A DNA stretch of 64,000 nt from Piezodorus guildinii (Eukaryota > Arthropoda > Insecta > Hemiptera > Pentatomidae). The notes under the pieces were generated by a model that did no database searches, was not told the DNA's origin, and was given only the letters and a program-made list of their open reading frames with translations. Position numbers and translations under genes: made by a program. The DNA is taken from contig CM041298.1 of the NCBI GenBank assembly GCA_023052935.1, forward strand, positions 116,357,977-116,421,976, read 5' to 3'. Below, in pieces: positions 1-11,262 of the stretch (positions are counted from its first letter, which is position 1; every line of letters begins with the position of its first letter).

Positions 1-182
1 TTAACTGATTATTTTAGATAATAATATAATAGATTTTTCAATAAAACACATGTTTCTATATAAATTAGATTTAATTAATTCTTTAATAGTTTCACGTATT
101 TTTATCTCTAACTGTTTTTGAAAATTCTTTCATTGATTTTAAAATTAGAGGTGAGTGAAAGTCGGGTGTTGTCCGCACTAGA
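1..182 (-). repeat. AC12-family element, terminal part
   Basis: This is the conserved end of the AC12 family, cut off by the window start. It carries GTGAGTGAAAGTCG followed by GTCCGCACTAGA, a variant of the family terminus whose complement reads TCTGGTGCGGGCAAC. The same 180-bp block recurs near 5.8-6.0 kb, 13.7-13.9 kb and 26.4-26.6 kb. Confidence 0.8.
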
Positions 183-1189
183 TTTTTTTTTTTTTTTCAT
201 GTCTGTATCATAGAAACTACTTTTACTATAAAGTTAAGTATAACAAACTATTTTATAGGGCATTTGCTTTGCTTTGATTTTGAGTGGTGATGAACATCTG
301 TAGCCAGCAAAAAAATTTCAATATTCTAATTCATTTTAAATATAAAATTAAGGAATGTTCTGAAAATTAGAGGATTCGTCCTATTGCCGCTAGGATATAG
401 ATCCGAAGGTGACCCAGTTATCAAATATTTGCCGGAGCAGAGCGGAATTCACGAGGCGCGGAATGCGGAAACGAAGGAATGCCACTCAAAGCTTCTCGGT
501 TACATTCTCCAGGAATCTTCAAAATAACCATAATATTCAACACCTTGACATCTTAGACACCACATTATTTTCAAGACGGCTATTATTAATTCAAATTAAT
601 TATAATATATAATACATGGTTTGTAATTTTTTTTTAACTGAGGATTCAACAAGCCGAGTCGTGTAAGTAATTAATTATTTAAGACGACGACATAATGGCT
701 TCTTAACCAATTTAATTAAAACAATTAATTTTAATAATTAACAGTAACAATATAGAAAAAATATTGATAGTATGTTATTAATTTTTTTACTCCATAATAG
801 TACAAAAGCCAAAGACAGGTGTTAGTCACCCATCGAAATAATTTATTTATTTATCATCCAAACACAAAGACGTGCATCTTGCTGCTCTAATATGTTGCGA
901 AATGAGCGCCAGACGCGAATAACGTGCGATCCGATCGTTATTTTTATCTCCAAAAGTTACTCTTCGAACATACAGTTTTGATATCTCATTTCAAAATTTT
1001 ACGTCTTACTGCTCAAAAATATAGCGAAATAAATCCTAGGTGGTTAAATAACTAAACTTAAACATTCAATAGGAGGTGCTATAGGATAGAATATAAATTT
1101 AAATCATCATTATGACCTTTAATTATCTTTATTATGTTAAAAATGACAGTACTTTTATTTATTGTGTATTATACAATTTTTTTTTTTCT
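183..1189. other. No gene recognised
   Basis: AT-rich DNA with only short open frames. A slightly GC-richer patch near 360-520 could be read as peptide but has no recognisable domain, and no repeat family seen elsewhere in the window matches it. Confidence 0.5.
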
Positions 1190-1910
1190 TACCTATATAC
1201 TAAGTATAGGTGCGTATTATAATACAATAGAATTATAGAATGAAATAAAAATACATAATAAGGGAAAATATTGTGATGGTAAAAATTTTCGATTTCGAGT
1301 TTTCACCGAAGTTTAAAGTTAAAGGATAAATTTGCGAAGTCTCATTACTAGGTCTGAGTTATTTTCACAGAATCTACAAAATTAAAGGTAGTTTAGAGGA
1401 AGAAAATTTAAAATATTGGCATTTAAGTCCATATGACTATTTCAATTAGAATAAAACCTACATGATATTAAAGCTCATTAAATTTTACATCGATATAGGG
1501 AGTTTAATCGAAATTGTTAGATCCGCTTTTGAGAAAATCGTAAAAAGGTGCAAAATGCATGATAAAGTGGCTCTTCTGGTATGCCGATTCTGATGAAAAA
1601 GTTTCTGTAACATCTCGGGCTTATAGTCGTTTTAAATATGATATTTCAGTTTCATAGGACTTTTAATTTACGCGCTGTCATTTGAACTCAGGGGACCCTA
1701 AACGTTTATTTCCGTTGAAAACTGGATTTCGAAAATTTTCACGATCGCAATACTTTCCCTTACTATCTATTTCAAATATAGGTAAGTGAAAGTATAACAT
1801 GTTTCCTATGTAATTCTTGAAACATTTTGAACTCTAGTTTTATTTAAATGTTCTTAAATTGATTTTAACAACCGAGGTAACTGAAGGTTGTGTTGCGCGG
1901 ATCAGGTTTT
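1190..1910. repeat. Composite of rearranged AC12 pieces
   Basis: A minus-oriented start (1190-1310), a plus-oriented interior plus terminus (about 1365-1795, ending GGTAAGTGAAAGT) and a minus-oriented end (1855-1907) lie together. The plus piece matches the copies at 3612-4435 and 47595-48334 through the block ending GATCGCAATACTTTCCC. This looks like nested or inverted rearrangement of several insertions. Confidence 0.7.
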
Positions 1911-1920
1911 TTTTTTTTAT

Positions 1921-2285
1921 CTATGATTCAGATATCTTTGAATAGTACCTTTTACTCTGTTCATAGTATTCGTATAACATTTCTTTCGACACACCCTTTC
2001 CATTAAGACTTCCAATATCCTCCTTCGTGTACATAACTTCATCAATATCCTCCTTCGTGTACATAACTTCATCAATATCCTCCTTCGTGTACATAACTTC
2101 ATCAACGCCCCCTGTCATTGAAGAAGCGCCTATTCCCGACCTAAACACCTCATCAAGTTTCCCGAATCCAGGAATATTAGCGGGGATTCCCCTGAGCTTT
2201 CACTCCGTGTCAGAAAGTTCTTGATTAACTGTTCTCACCTTACGCTGAATCACTGCTTCTGGGTGAATATAACGGATTTTTGAAT
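1921..2285 (-). pseudogene. Coding-like fragment with a threefold 10-residue repeat
   Basis: Read on the minus strand, one frame runs through about 115 codons to a stop near 1921, with a single internal TGA near 2195. It contains the decapeptide DEVMYTKEDI three times in tandem, encoded by near-identical 30-bp units, followed by a lysine- and tyrosine-rich tail ending SKISES. A possible splice-donor-like AAG/GTGAGA lies upstream in the same frame near 2235. The composition looks like real protein rather than random AT-rich translation, but I recognise no family. It may be an exon, a processed pseudogene or a piece captured by a transposon. Function unknown. Confidence 0.3.
2011..2100. repeat. 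Tandem repeat, 3 x 30 bp
   Basis: Three consecutive 30-bp units that are identical except at the first two bases of the first unit. The period is a multiple of three, so it preserves the minus-strand frame described for the surrounding coding-like fragment. Confidence 0.95.
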
Positions 2286-2320
2286 ATTTCACAATAATAT
2301 CAATTAAAAATAACTATGAT

Positions 2321-3362
2321 AGAAGGTGGTTCAGGGTGCAGTCAATTTTTTTTTTAAATATATTTTTTATTGAAATTTACAACTGTACAAAAAATACATC
2401 AAGTAAATATGCTGAAATGTTATAACACATGAAATAAACATGAAGAGAAACTGCCCATTGGTAGCACTCTTTGGTAGTGAGTCTAAACAAGAAGGTCTCG
2501 AGGCCATCTTATTTTTCAGACGCCTCGGAGGATTATCAGGAAGCAAGGATTGAAACTAATGGATTAGAGTGGGAGTGGAGTTCTTCATGGAAGGTGTGAT
2601 ACCTGGTACGGGCCAAATCAGCAATATATGGAACATTAAGGTCATTGTGGATGATTTTATTCGTGACAAAGTAAGGAGCGTTAAGGATTTTGGATTGTAA
2701 GGATTGGATACGGGAAGAGTTTGATGGTTTAGTAGAGCCCCAAAGCTCTACTCCGTAGATCCAGATAAACCTTATGATGGTCATGTAAATGAGTCTTTTG
2801 TAGTTAAGTGAAAGGTTAGAGCGTCTGTCTAGTAAGTGTTGGAGTAGCCGAAATCGTCGTGAAGTTTGTTGTCTCTTCAGTCTAGTATGCAGATTCCATG
2901 TCCAAGTCGTTTGTCAAGCAGGAGTCCTAAATATCGGATCTGTTCAACCGGGACTAGCGGAATATCATTAAAGGACACTGTAGAGCTGGATGCCATAGGT
3001 TTTCGACGAAGGGTAAAGGTAATTTGTTGGGATTTATTGGAATTGATTTTAATTCTCCAATTCTTACACCATACCTCAAGGTCTCTGATGTGAGATTGAG
3101 GATTTTGATAGGCAATAGTAGGATCGTTATTAACAGATAACACACAAGTGTCATCGGCATAGGTAGAAAAGAATGTGTTAGGATGGGTTGGGATATCAGC
3201 TGTATAGACTGTGTAAAGAATGGGTCATAAGCGTAACTTAATTTATTAATTTAAATTAATTTAATTTATTAATTTATAATTATATAATTATTTTATTATT
3301 AATTTAAATTAAGTTTATGCTTAATTGTGTGTTAAATTGACTGCACCCTGAACCAACTTCTC
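2321..3362. mobile_element. Fold-back family C ends around a J1 LINE
   Basis: The left arm GGTTCAGGGTGCAGTCAATT (2328-2347) and right arm AATTGACTGCACCCTGAACC near 3335-3355 are exact inverted repeats, with further partial matching outside. The same terminal block occurs at 45.41-45.47 kb and 46.51-46.57 kb. The interior is a J1 LINE fragment plus AT-rich spacer, so the LINE most likely inserted into a pre-existing fold-back element. Confidence 0.6.
2347..3232 (-). mobile_element. Jockey-like LINE J1, 5'-truncated, decayed
   Basis: Minus-strand reverse-transcriptase fragment of family J1. It starts near the RT palm (peptides YTADIP and YADDTCVLS, the YADD active-site motif) and continues through IRYLGLLLDKRL to the C-terminal thumb region and the 3' UTR. 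A poly(T) tract at 2348-2357 marks the 3' poly(A) end. The reading frame is split into short pieces by frameshifts and a deletion after LLLDKRL, so it is inactive. The best-preserved relative is the copy at 43.4-44.3 kb. Confidence 0.85.
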
Positions 3363-3611
3363 TCATATATACACTCAGTCAACCATTGTCACTTCATAAA
3401 AATAACTATGGTTCAATCCGTTAGAAATTTTCCACAATTTTTTATTTTCATGATATTTGCTAGTTATTTTAATAAATTTTAAACCGTAAAAGAATAAAAA
3501 TTTCAGACTAATACCTTTAGTTTGGCAGCCATTTCGAGTATCTGAAAACATTTTTTGGGTAAACCTCTCGAATCCTAGTACTTTTTAAGATATCGAATCG
3601 AAGCAAAAAAA

Positions 3612-4435
3612 TCTGGTGCGGGCAACACACGACTTTCACTTACCTCCATTTTTAAAATCAATGAAAGAATTTTCAAAAATAGTTAGAGATAAAAAAACGT
3701 GAAACTATTAAAGAATTAATTAAATTGAATTTCTATAGAAACATGTGTTTTATTAAAAAATCTATTATATTATTATCTAAAACAATCAGTTTTATCTGTT
3801 TTTCATCACCCTTTATTAACTTTTTCAAGTTTGTGCATTAGATAATATTTACTGTTGCTATGTTCAAAATAAAAAATTTGCATTAAAAAAAATATATTTT
3901 TTTTCATTTTTCTCCTTTAGTTAGATATCGATTTATATATTTATGTGTTTTTCATCGGTGGTAACAAGATAATATTTTTATTTTTATAAAATCTACAAAA
4001 TTAAAGGTACTTTACAGGAAAAAAAAAAGTAAAATGTCGGAATATCACGGTCATACCATTTTAATCAGAATGAAAACTACATGATATTAAAGCCCATCAA
4101 TATAGCGAGTTTAATCAAAATCGTCGGAACCGTTTTTGAGAAAAACGAAAAAAGGTGCAAAGTGAAAGGTATAAAGTGGCTCTTCTGGTAAGCTCATTTT
4201 AATGAAAAAGGTTTTGTAACGTCTCGGGCGTATATTTGTCTTAAATATGAAATTTCAGTTTCATAGGACCTACCGTTTCCGTCCGGAAGCTACCACACAC
4301 CCACACAGACCTTTTAGCGGGACTTGGTTATTTGGACTCAGGAGGCCCTAAAATGTCTATTTCCGTTGAAAACTGGAACTCTAAAATTTTCACGATCGCA
4401 ATACTTTTCCTTACTATGTATAGTAAGTGAAAGTA
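3612..4435 (+). mobile_element. AC12-family element, near full length
   Basis: Runs from TCTGGTGCGGGCAACACACG through ACTTTCACTTACC to a terminal palindrome-like TACTATGTATAGTA and GTAAGTGAAAGT. No protein is encoded. The 12-bp subterminal inverted repeats, asymmetric outer ends and internal CA-rich tract resemble non-autonomous Helitron/Helentron-like (DINE/HINE) elements; that assignment is inference. Flanking A-runs are present on both sides, with no clear target-site duplication. Confidence 0.7.
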
Positions 4436-5081
4436 AAAAAATCGAAAGTGAAAAAAAAAAATATCATTTGCAAATTTCGCAATAGTTTATTATTTCTAAA
4501 TAACTATATTAGGGTGTAACTGCTTATATAGCTGTTTATAGGCAATCAAGTAGTGTGAAAAATTGTTGGTATTTATTAATTAATAAATTAAAAAAACGGA
4601 TTTGTTTTTATTCGTTAATCGGGTTCTACGTAACTTGAAAAGTAAGCCCTCAAATTTTAAGAGAGGCCGATTTCTTTTTATTTTTTTGGTCCATTACAAG
4701 GGTTTATTATTGAAAATAATAAACCGAAAGCATTTATACTAGACTACCTTACTATGACTTCTTTTTTCTTTTTTTTTCGATTTTCATTAAAATAAAATTT
4801 CCTGATTTGTTTTCCTGACATTTTTTCTTTAACAGCAATAATAACCAAGGTATCAGGGAATCACATCTCTTATATGTTGTGGCTTGATCATCTAAGATTT
4901 CTTATAATTTTTTTTATTTTATTTTTGCATTTTATTCATCGCGTTGTCTTGAATGACGAAAATACTTTATATTTTTCTCTATCATCAATAATAACCGATT
5001 TTTGGTAGAGTTACATCATTACATTACATTTGTTACGTGAATTAAATATGGATTTTTTAAAAATTTTATTTTATTAATTTT
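4436..5081. other. No gene; one short dispersed repeat
   Basis: AT-rich DNA. The block around 4495-4550 (containing TAGCTGTTTATAGGCAA) recurs inverted near 46.62-46.71 kb, so it belongs to another dispersed repeat. Nothing else is assignable. Confidence 0.5.
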
Positions 5082-5983
5082 TTACTTTCACTTACTATAT
5101 ATAGTAAAGGAAAGTATTGCGATCGTGAAAATTTTCGAATTCCAGTTTTAAACAGAAATAGACATTTTAGGGCCTCCTGAGTCCAAATAACTAAGTCCCG
5201 CAAAAAGGTCTCTCTGTGTGTGTGTGTGTGTCTGTGTGTGTGGTAACTCCCGAGCAGAAACGGTAAGTCATATGAAACTGAAAATTCATATTTAAGACAA
5301 CTATACGCCCGAGACGTTACAAAACCTTTTTGATCAAAATGAGCTGACCACAAGAGCCACTTTATACCATGCGTTTTACACCTTTTTTCGACTTTCTCAA
5401 AAACGGTTTCGACGGTTTTGACTAAACTCGCTATATCAATGTAAAATTTAATGGGCTTTAATATCATGTCGGTTTTATTCTGATTAAAGTGGTCTGACAG
5501 AGATATTTTAAATTTTCTTCCCCTAAAGTACCTTTAATTTTGTAGATTCAATAAAAATAACTATATTATCTTGTTAACGCTGATGAAAAACAGGTAAATA
5601 TATAAATTGAATAAATTCGATACCCAACTAAAGGAGAAAACAGAAAAAAATATTTTTTTAATGCAATTTTTCGTTTTTGAACATAAGAGCAGTAATATAC
5701 ATGTATGATATACCGTTGGAAAGCTAAAGATTTTACAAAAAACATTATCTCACACACAAGCTTTTAAAAGTTAATAGAGAGTGATGAAATTAACATAAAA
5801 CTAACTGATTATTTTAGATAATAATATAATATATTTTTTAATAAATCCATGTTTTTTCTATATAAATTCAATTTCATTAATTCCTTAATAGTTTCACGTA
5901 TTTTTATCTCTTACTGTATTTAAAATTCTTTTATTGATTTTAAAAATGGAGGTAAGTGAAAGTCGTGTGTTGCCCGCACCAGA
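5082..5983 (-). mobile_element. AC12-family element, full length
   Basis: One of the two most complete copies (about 900 bp). It begins ACTTTCACTTACTATATATAG and ends GGTAAGTGAAAGTCG then CCCGCACCAGA. It includes a TG microsatellite at about 5214-5240 whose length differs between copies. Open frames inside it are not conserved between copies. Flanks are T-rich on both sides. Confidence 0.75.
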
Positions 5984-6266
5984 TTTTTATTTATCGCGCT
6001 TTAGTTATTCTAAACTCTATACATATTGTTCTTAATCTTCAGAAATAACTGAGTTATGAGCAAATTTATGTGTACAATTTCAATTTTTTTCTTGTCTTTT
6101 TTCACTTTTATATGATAATTCGCGTTATTTTGGTTAAAAAACGCTGATAATTTTGGTCTCTATCTTCCTATTGGTTTTAACAACGGAGGTAAATAAAAGT
6201 CGTGTTAGGTAGAAATAAAACTCTAACATCGCAACCGAATACATTAAGAGTTTAAATATTCAAATA

Positions 6267-6539
6267 GGGGGATCACCTATAGCAGGGTGGATAGCACAAT
6301 TGCCTTCTAGGCCAAAGGTGCAAGTCCTAGGATTTTTTAATGGGGGTACAAAATCCTTAGTTGTGTCTTCCTTTGGAGGGAACGTAAAAAAGGTGGTCCT
6401 GAGAGTGTGCGATCTCAGGTACTCGTTAAAGATCCCTATCCTAATTGAACTTGGATAGGAAAAATGTAGGACTCCCATTGTAACATCGTCCGATTAGCCG
6501 CAGCATAAAGTGACGTTAAATAACCAAACAACAACAAAT
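6267..6539 (+). mobile_element. SINE-1, tRNA-derived
   Basis: Starts GGGGATCACC and carries an A-box-like GGGTGGATAGCAC. The B-box region (GGTTCAAACCC in the best copy) is shortened here. The body has TACTCGTTAAAGAT and CATCGTCCGATTAGCC. It ends with CGTTAAATAAC and a CAAACAACAA tail. The same unit occurs at least six more times in the window. The promoter-like 5' part makes it a pol III SINE, presumably mobilised by a LINE. Confidence 0.8.
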
Positions 6540-7012
6540 ATTAAAAATGGAATACAGATATGAGTTTTACAAGTGAGTAATCGTCCGAAGCAGAAGATTA
6601 TTTTGTTTTCTCCTCAAATTATAATGTTCCGTCTGGACATGACGTTGAACGTCGTCGGAGCCAACCGAATTGTAATGACCAATTTGGTTAATTGGTCCCA
6701 GTGCTACCTCAATTGTGGACATATCTGTCCCACTAATAATGGGACAATAGGAGATCTGACTGACAGCTAGAACTAGGATCTTAATTGTCCCACTTATTAG
6801 AGTGTATCCTTACTTAAGAATAGGACTACAGAAACATTAAATCTAATAATTAAAAAAAAAATACCCCCCTCCCTCACCTATTAGAGACTATGTTATATTG
6901 GGCAGAGAGATGTTCAGAGGCAGAATCTCCTGGGAAGAAATGATTGGCTCAGGAATGGACTTCTGAAGAGAATCCGGTGGCATATCTAGGATGTAAAGTA
7001 TTCTACGTGTTT
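6540..7012. other. No gene recognised
   Basis: Contains only a short open frame at 6573-6770 without any recognisable domain, and a C-rich tract at 6863-6876. Nothing assignable. Confidence 0.5.
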
Positions 7013-7165
7013 TTTGGGGTTCCCTGTAGTACAGTGGCTAGCATAGCAGGTTTCAAGTAGCTAAATTAGCCTGGAGAGGCAAAATTTGGGATTACCATTA
7101 TAGCATCGTTCGATCAGCTATGGTAGCATAAAGTGACGTTTAATGAATAAACAAACATACACAAA
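7013..7165 (+). mobile_element. SINE-1, internally deleted
   Basis: The A-box-like CAGTGGCTAGCA is followed directly by the 3' part (CATCGTTCGATCAGC, AAAGTGACG) and an AATAAACAAAC tail. The B box and the central body are missing. Confidence 0.75.
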
Positions 7166-7200
7166 GCATTCCAAATGTCAAAATAAGCAGAAAAAATATT

Positions 7201-7670
7201 TAGTGCGTGCAAATCACGACTCTCGCTAACCTCCGTCTTAAAATCACTTGAATTGTACTTTAGATACAGATAGAGATAAAAATAAATGTTTAAAGAATCA
7301 ATTACATTTAATTTCAAGAGTTACCACACACACAGACCTTTTTGCGGGACTTGGTTATTTGGACTCAGGGGACCCTAAAACGTGCATTTCCGTTGAAAAC
7401 TGCAATTCGAAAATTTTCACGATCGCAATACTTACCCTTACTATATATAGTAAGTGAAAGTAAAATTTTAGATACAGTTAGAGATAAAAATAAATCTTTT
7501 AAAGAATTAATTACATTTAATTTCAAAAGAAACATGTGTTTTATTAAATAATCTATTGTATTATTATCTATGACAAGCAGTTTTTTCCTAAAATCTATCC
7601 TTTCCAACGGTATATTATACATCGATATTGCTGTTTTCATATTCAAAAATGCATAAAAAAAGTAATTTTG
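7201..7670 (+). repeat. AC12 copies, internally deleted and partly duplicated
   Basis: The 5' terminus (7201-7318) is joined directly to a 3' terminus (7319-7464, ending GTAAGTGAAAGT), then a second 5'-type interior piece runs to about 7670. The block AGATACAG-TAGAGATAAAAATAAAT occurs on both sides (about 7260 and 7470). This points to recombination between copies or a nested insertion. Confidence 0.7.
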
Positions 7671-7741
7671 CTCTTCTTTCTTCATGTTCACTATAAATAT
7701 TCTACCTTTTACCAGATTCGACTGCATATTCAATTAGTGTT

Positions 7742-8418
7742 AGGAACAAAAATCCTAAATTTTTCATTTTAAGGAAACCGAATCTAATCACCGAAATCAG
7801 CAAATGTTGCCAGAAAGGTGTCGGGATCAGTAGGGATATCGGCGGTGTAAAGGATGTAGAGGACGGGTCCCAAAACGCTGCCCTGAGGAACACCGGCCTC
7901 CAGCTCCACTCATTCATACAACCCTCCTAGAAGGTTGAAACGGCAGTGGCCCCAAGACATATTGTAAATATGTTTTCTGGAGTTCTGACGCTGGTCAGGT
8001 TCTCCTCTCATGTGCGGTGTGTTTGTGGCTATGGCGCCCTCACTCAGCTTCCGCTGGCTCTGACCAGTGATGCGACTGAGAGGGAGGCGCTGGGATCCCC
8101 CGGATACTGCTTGCCCTCCACAAGTGGGGGGGAGGTGGACTCTGAAGGTGATTCCCAGATAAATTGTAAATATTGTATATAAGTATGAGTGTGTTCATGT
8201 TTTGTTTATTTATTTGTTAACCTAGTATTTATTTAATTTATATATTTTGTTATTATATACCTTTATTAATTTTAGTTTCATTTTATGTAATTCGACTTTT
8301 CTTTTGTTTATATTGTAAATATTGTATGAATGTTATCATGTAGCAATATTAATATTGTCCATTGCGACATACTGTAATAAATCCGAATAAATAAATAGTT
8401 TTCTAAAAAAAAAAAAAA
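7742..8418 (+). mobile_element. J2 Jockey-like LINE with inverted 5' part
   Basis: About 7750-7897 reads on the minus strand as RT (peptides AGVPQGSVLGP and TADIP, up to TFAD). From 7898 the element switches to the plus strand with the C-terminal RRLKRQWPQDIL and stop, followed by the 3' UTR and poly(A) at 8405-8419. A 5' inversion with loss of the middle is the classical product of twin priming during LINE integration. The element is dead. The 3' UTR is shared with J2 pieces at 9.66, 20.8 and 25.9 kb. Confidence 0.75.
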
Positions 8419-8514
8419 ACACCAAAATCATTAAAAAATATAATATAAATATGGAGATAAAACTTGTCTTACTTTATTCATTAGAGATAGGCCATTTTTT
8501 TTTTTTTGAAAAAT

Positions 8515-8757
8515 TTGTGGAGTAACCTGTGGTGTGGTGGCTAGCACAACATGCTCTTATGGCTAAGGTAGCAGATTCAAATCCAGCAGATGATTTTAGA
8601 ATTTTTTAAGGGAGTAGAACGGTAGTCCATGTGAGATAACCATTAAAGATTCCTATTCTAATTAAACCACAATAAGAAAAAATCACGACACTCACAGTAG
8701 CATCGTCCGATTAACTACAGTACCATAAAACTGACCTTAAATGGATAAACAAAAGAA
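8515..8757 (+). mobile_element. SINE-1, diverged copy
   Basis: A box GGTGGCTAGCACAAC, B-box-like GATTCAAATCC, the CATCGTCCGATTAAC block and a GATAAACAAAA tail. Confidence 0.8.
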
Positions 8758-9412
8758 ACCACTTAATGCATTTAAAATCATACATTCTAGTTTAACCTTT
8801 TCGCTGCCGAAATTACTTCAGACAGTATTGTAAATTTAGATCACATAAAAAAAAAAAAAAAAAAAAAAAAATGAAAAATGGGGTTTCTTCACATTCATTT
8901 ATTACACTTGTCCTGATATAAAGGGATTAAATTTTAACATTTTCACAAACAAGTGAAGAAAAAGTGGATTACAATTGAATTAATAATAAATATCACCCAT
9001 GAATTAAACATTTTATTTTAATCCCTGTTGTTTCTTCATATTTGCATACAGTAAAGAAAATGAATAATTAATCATTTTGTAAATTTACGGTTATATTCAT
9101 TTTTGTAACTAATTATGCTTTAAAAAAAAAATTTAATCATCTTATTAGCGAAATCCGGCTATTGAATGTTTATTAATGATAATTAGTTATTATTACCGAG
9201 ATAATGTTTTTTTTTTCTGAGTTAAAAAAAGAAACATTTATTCAAGCAACCTTAACCAGGTGTGGAAAATAAAGTTTGCTATTTCAATATATCTTCATTA
9301 CCTTCGATATTAGATTATTAAGATAATACTATTAAATACGGAGGCTTTAAGAGCCTCAAGTTGAAAGTAATGAAATGTTGTTAGTTTCGCACCCGATTTT
9401 TTTGTAATTAAT
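8758..9412. other. No gene recognised
   Basis: AT-rich DNA with an A-tract of about 25 bases at 8847-8871. No domain, RNA gene or window repeat was identified. Confidence 0.5.
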
Positions 9413-9953
9413 TTTAGTAAATTGTTCTTTATAACTTTTATTTATTTAGAAATAATACAATCTGCCACAATCTTGGGCAATAAGTATTAGTGATATTAGA
9501 ATTCATTCATTCCTTATGTACACAAAATAAAGAAATAAAAATAAATGAATACAAAATAAATAGAAATGAATAAAATATAAAGAAGAATAAATAACCGTAA
9601 ATAAGATAAAAAGAAAATAAAAGAAATAAATAATAATAATTTAGTAAATTGTGGCTACAGCGCCCGAACTCAGCCTCTACTGGCTCACACCAGTGATGCG
9701 GCTGAGATGCTGGGATCTCTTGGATTCCGCTTTTTCCTCCACAAGTGGGGAGTGTTCATGTTTTGTTTATTTATTTGTTAACTAGTATTTATTTAATTTA
9801 TAAATTTTGTTATTATATACCTTTATTAATTTTAGTTTCATTTTATGTAATTCGACTTTTCTTTTGTTTATATTGTAAATATTGTATGAATGTTATCATG
9901 TAGCAATGTAGAGGGAAAAGCGCAGTCTGGGGTCCCTTTAGCAGTTGTATATA

Positions 9954-10860
9954 TGTAATTCTTCTTCTAATTAAAATGAATCAGGAGTTAAACGATGCTA
10001 AAATAAAGTTTTAATTATTACAATTTGTATGACATAAAATAATCAATTGGATAACATACATAATTAACAATGAACCTACCTAAAATAAAGAATTGTTTAA
10101 CAGTCCTTTGATAATACGTTTAACTATCATAACAGAGATATAACCTCCCTTAGTGAAATATTAACATATGATAATGAAATCAAGAATTATAAAATTCTTG
10201 ATTTTACACCTCCGCTATTTTTCAAAAAAATTGACTTCAGGTCAGAGTAAAAGGGAAATAATGTATCTGGAATGTCTGGCTATTAAAGAAGCAATTTTAT
10301 ATTGGCAACACTATTTGATAGGTAGAGAATTCACTGTAACTTCTGATCACAAACCACTCGTCAATTTAAAATCAAAAGCGAGAACCGATGAGGCAATAGG
10401 TGATTTAATGTTGTATTTATCCCAATACAACTTTAAAGTAGTTTACAAGGAAGGGAGAGATAATATGGCAGCTGATTCTTTATCTCGAAATCCGGTTTTG
10501 GAAAGTTTTCATAATGAAGATGATTGTTTAAAAGTGGTGAATATTATACAAATTGAAGAAATTAAAAAAGATCAGAAAGCTCATGAAGAGGAGTTAAACA
10601 ATTTGTAATTCTTCTTCTAATTAAAATGAATCAGGAGTTAAACGATGTTAAAATAAAGTTTTAATTATTACAATTTGTATGACATAAAATAATCAATTGG
10701 ATAACATACATAATTAACAATGAACCTACCTAAAATAAAGAATTGTTTAACAGTCCTTTGTTTAATACGTTTAACTATCATAACAGAGATATAACCTCCC
10801 TTGGTGAAATATTAACATATGATAATGAAATCAAGAATTATAAAATTCTTGATTTTTACA
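9954..10860 (+). mobile_element. LTR retrotransposon reduced to LTR - RNase H - LTR
   Basis: Two nearly identical 255-257-bp direct repeats (9954-10208 and 10604-10860), each starting TGTAATTC and ending TTTACA, flank only 395 bp. The TG...CA ends and 5-bp inverted TGTAA/TTACA termini are those of LTRs. TATA flanks both sides as a 4-bp target duplication. No primer-binding site follows the 5' LTR and no purine tract precedes the 3' LTR, so most of gag-pol has been deleted. Confidence 0.8.
10209..10608 (+). pseudogene. Ty3/gypsy RNase H fragment between the LTRs
   Basis: The open frame begins at FSKKLT directly after the left LTR and ends with a stop at the right LTR. It is recognisable as the RT-associated RNase H and connection region of a Ty3/gypsy-type polyprotein: YLECLAIKEAILYWQHYL, then TVTSDHKPL and DNMAADSLSRNP. 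The first catalytic Asp of RNase H, RT proper and integrase are absent. The frame is open for about 130 codons, so the deletion may be fairly recent, but the fragment cannot act alone. Confidence 0.85.
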
Positions 10861-10984
10861 TATATTGTATATACTATGATTGTTTGTATGATGTTTATTT
10901 ATTTGTCAACTTTTTATTTATCTCAATTATAGGTTTTTGTTTTGATTTGTTTTGGTTTTTATTTATTTATTTATTGTATATATT

Positions 10985-10992
10985 ATTATATA

Positions 10993-11030
<38 letters not shown>
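10985..11030. repeat. (AT)n microsatellite
   Basis: Uninterrupted TA/AT dinucleotides with one TTA break inside the J2 3' region. It is absent from the other J2 copies, so it expanded locally. Confidence 0.9.
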
Positions 11031-11036
<6 letters not shown>

Positions 11037-11262
11037 GTATATGAATTTATTTATTTTCTATTTTATGTAATTTGACTATTATTATTATTTTCTGTATATA
11101 TTGTATGAATGTGGTCTCATATCACTATTACCATTGTCCATTTTGTAAAAAATTGTAATATATCTCAATAAATAAATAAAATTTAAAAAAAAATTCAGTA
11201 AAATAATAATTTACAATAACGTTTTATTTATTCAAATTTAAATAATATGAAAATCACTATAA

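Larger units (their letters stand above)
9413..11190 (+). mobile_element. J2 LINE tail, inverted start, split by an LTR element
   Basis: About 9413-9480 matches the J2 3' end on the minus strand. From 9656 the J2 3' UTR runs plus-strand to 9953 and resumes at 10861, ending near 11190 with AATAAATAAATAAAATTTAAAAAAAAA. The interruption is the LTR element 9954-10860, which duplicates TATA. The inverted start again suggests twin priming. No coding capacity remains. Confidence 0.65.

Noticed and set aside
409..612. A 67-codon plus-strand frame
   Set aside because: No motif, AT-driven composition at its end, no supporting start context or homologue that I recognise.
2011..2100. A possible CRISPR-like array
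   Set aside because: The 30-bp units are directly adjacent without spacers, and the context is eukaryotic; it is a simple tandem repeat.
5066..5467. A 133-codon minus-strand frame
   Set aside because: Lies entirely in an AC12 element and is not conserved in other full-length copies, which have stops and shifts there.
10743..11075. A 110-codon frame rich in Tyr/Ile/Leu, membrane-protein-like
   Set aside because: It is translation of LTR plus an (AT)n tract and J2 3' UTR; the hydrophobicity comes from low-complexity AT sequence.
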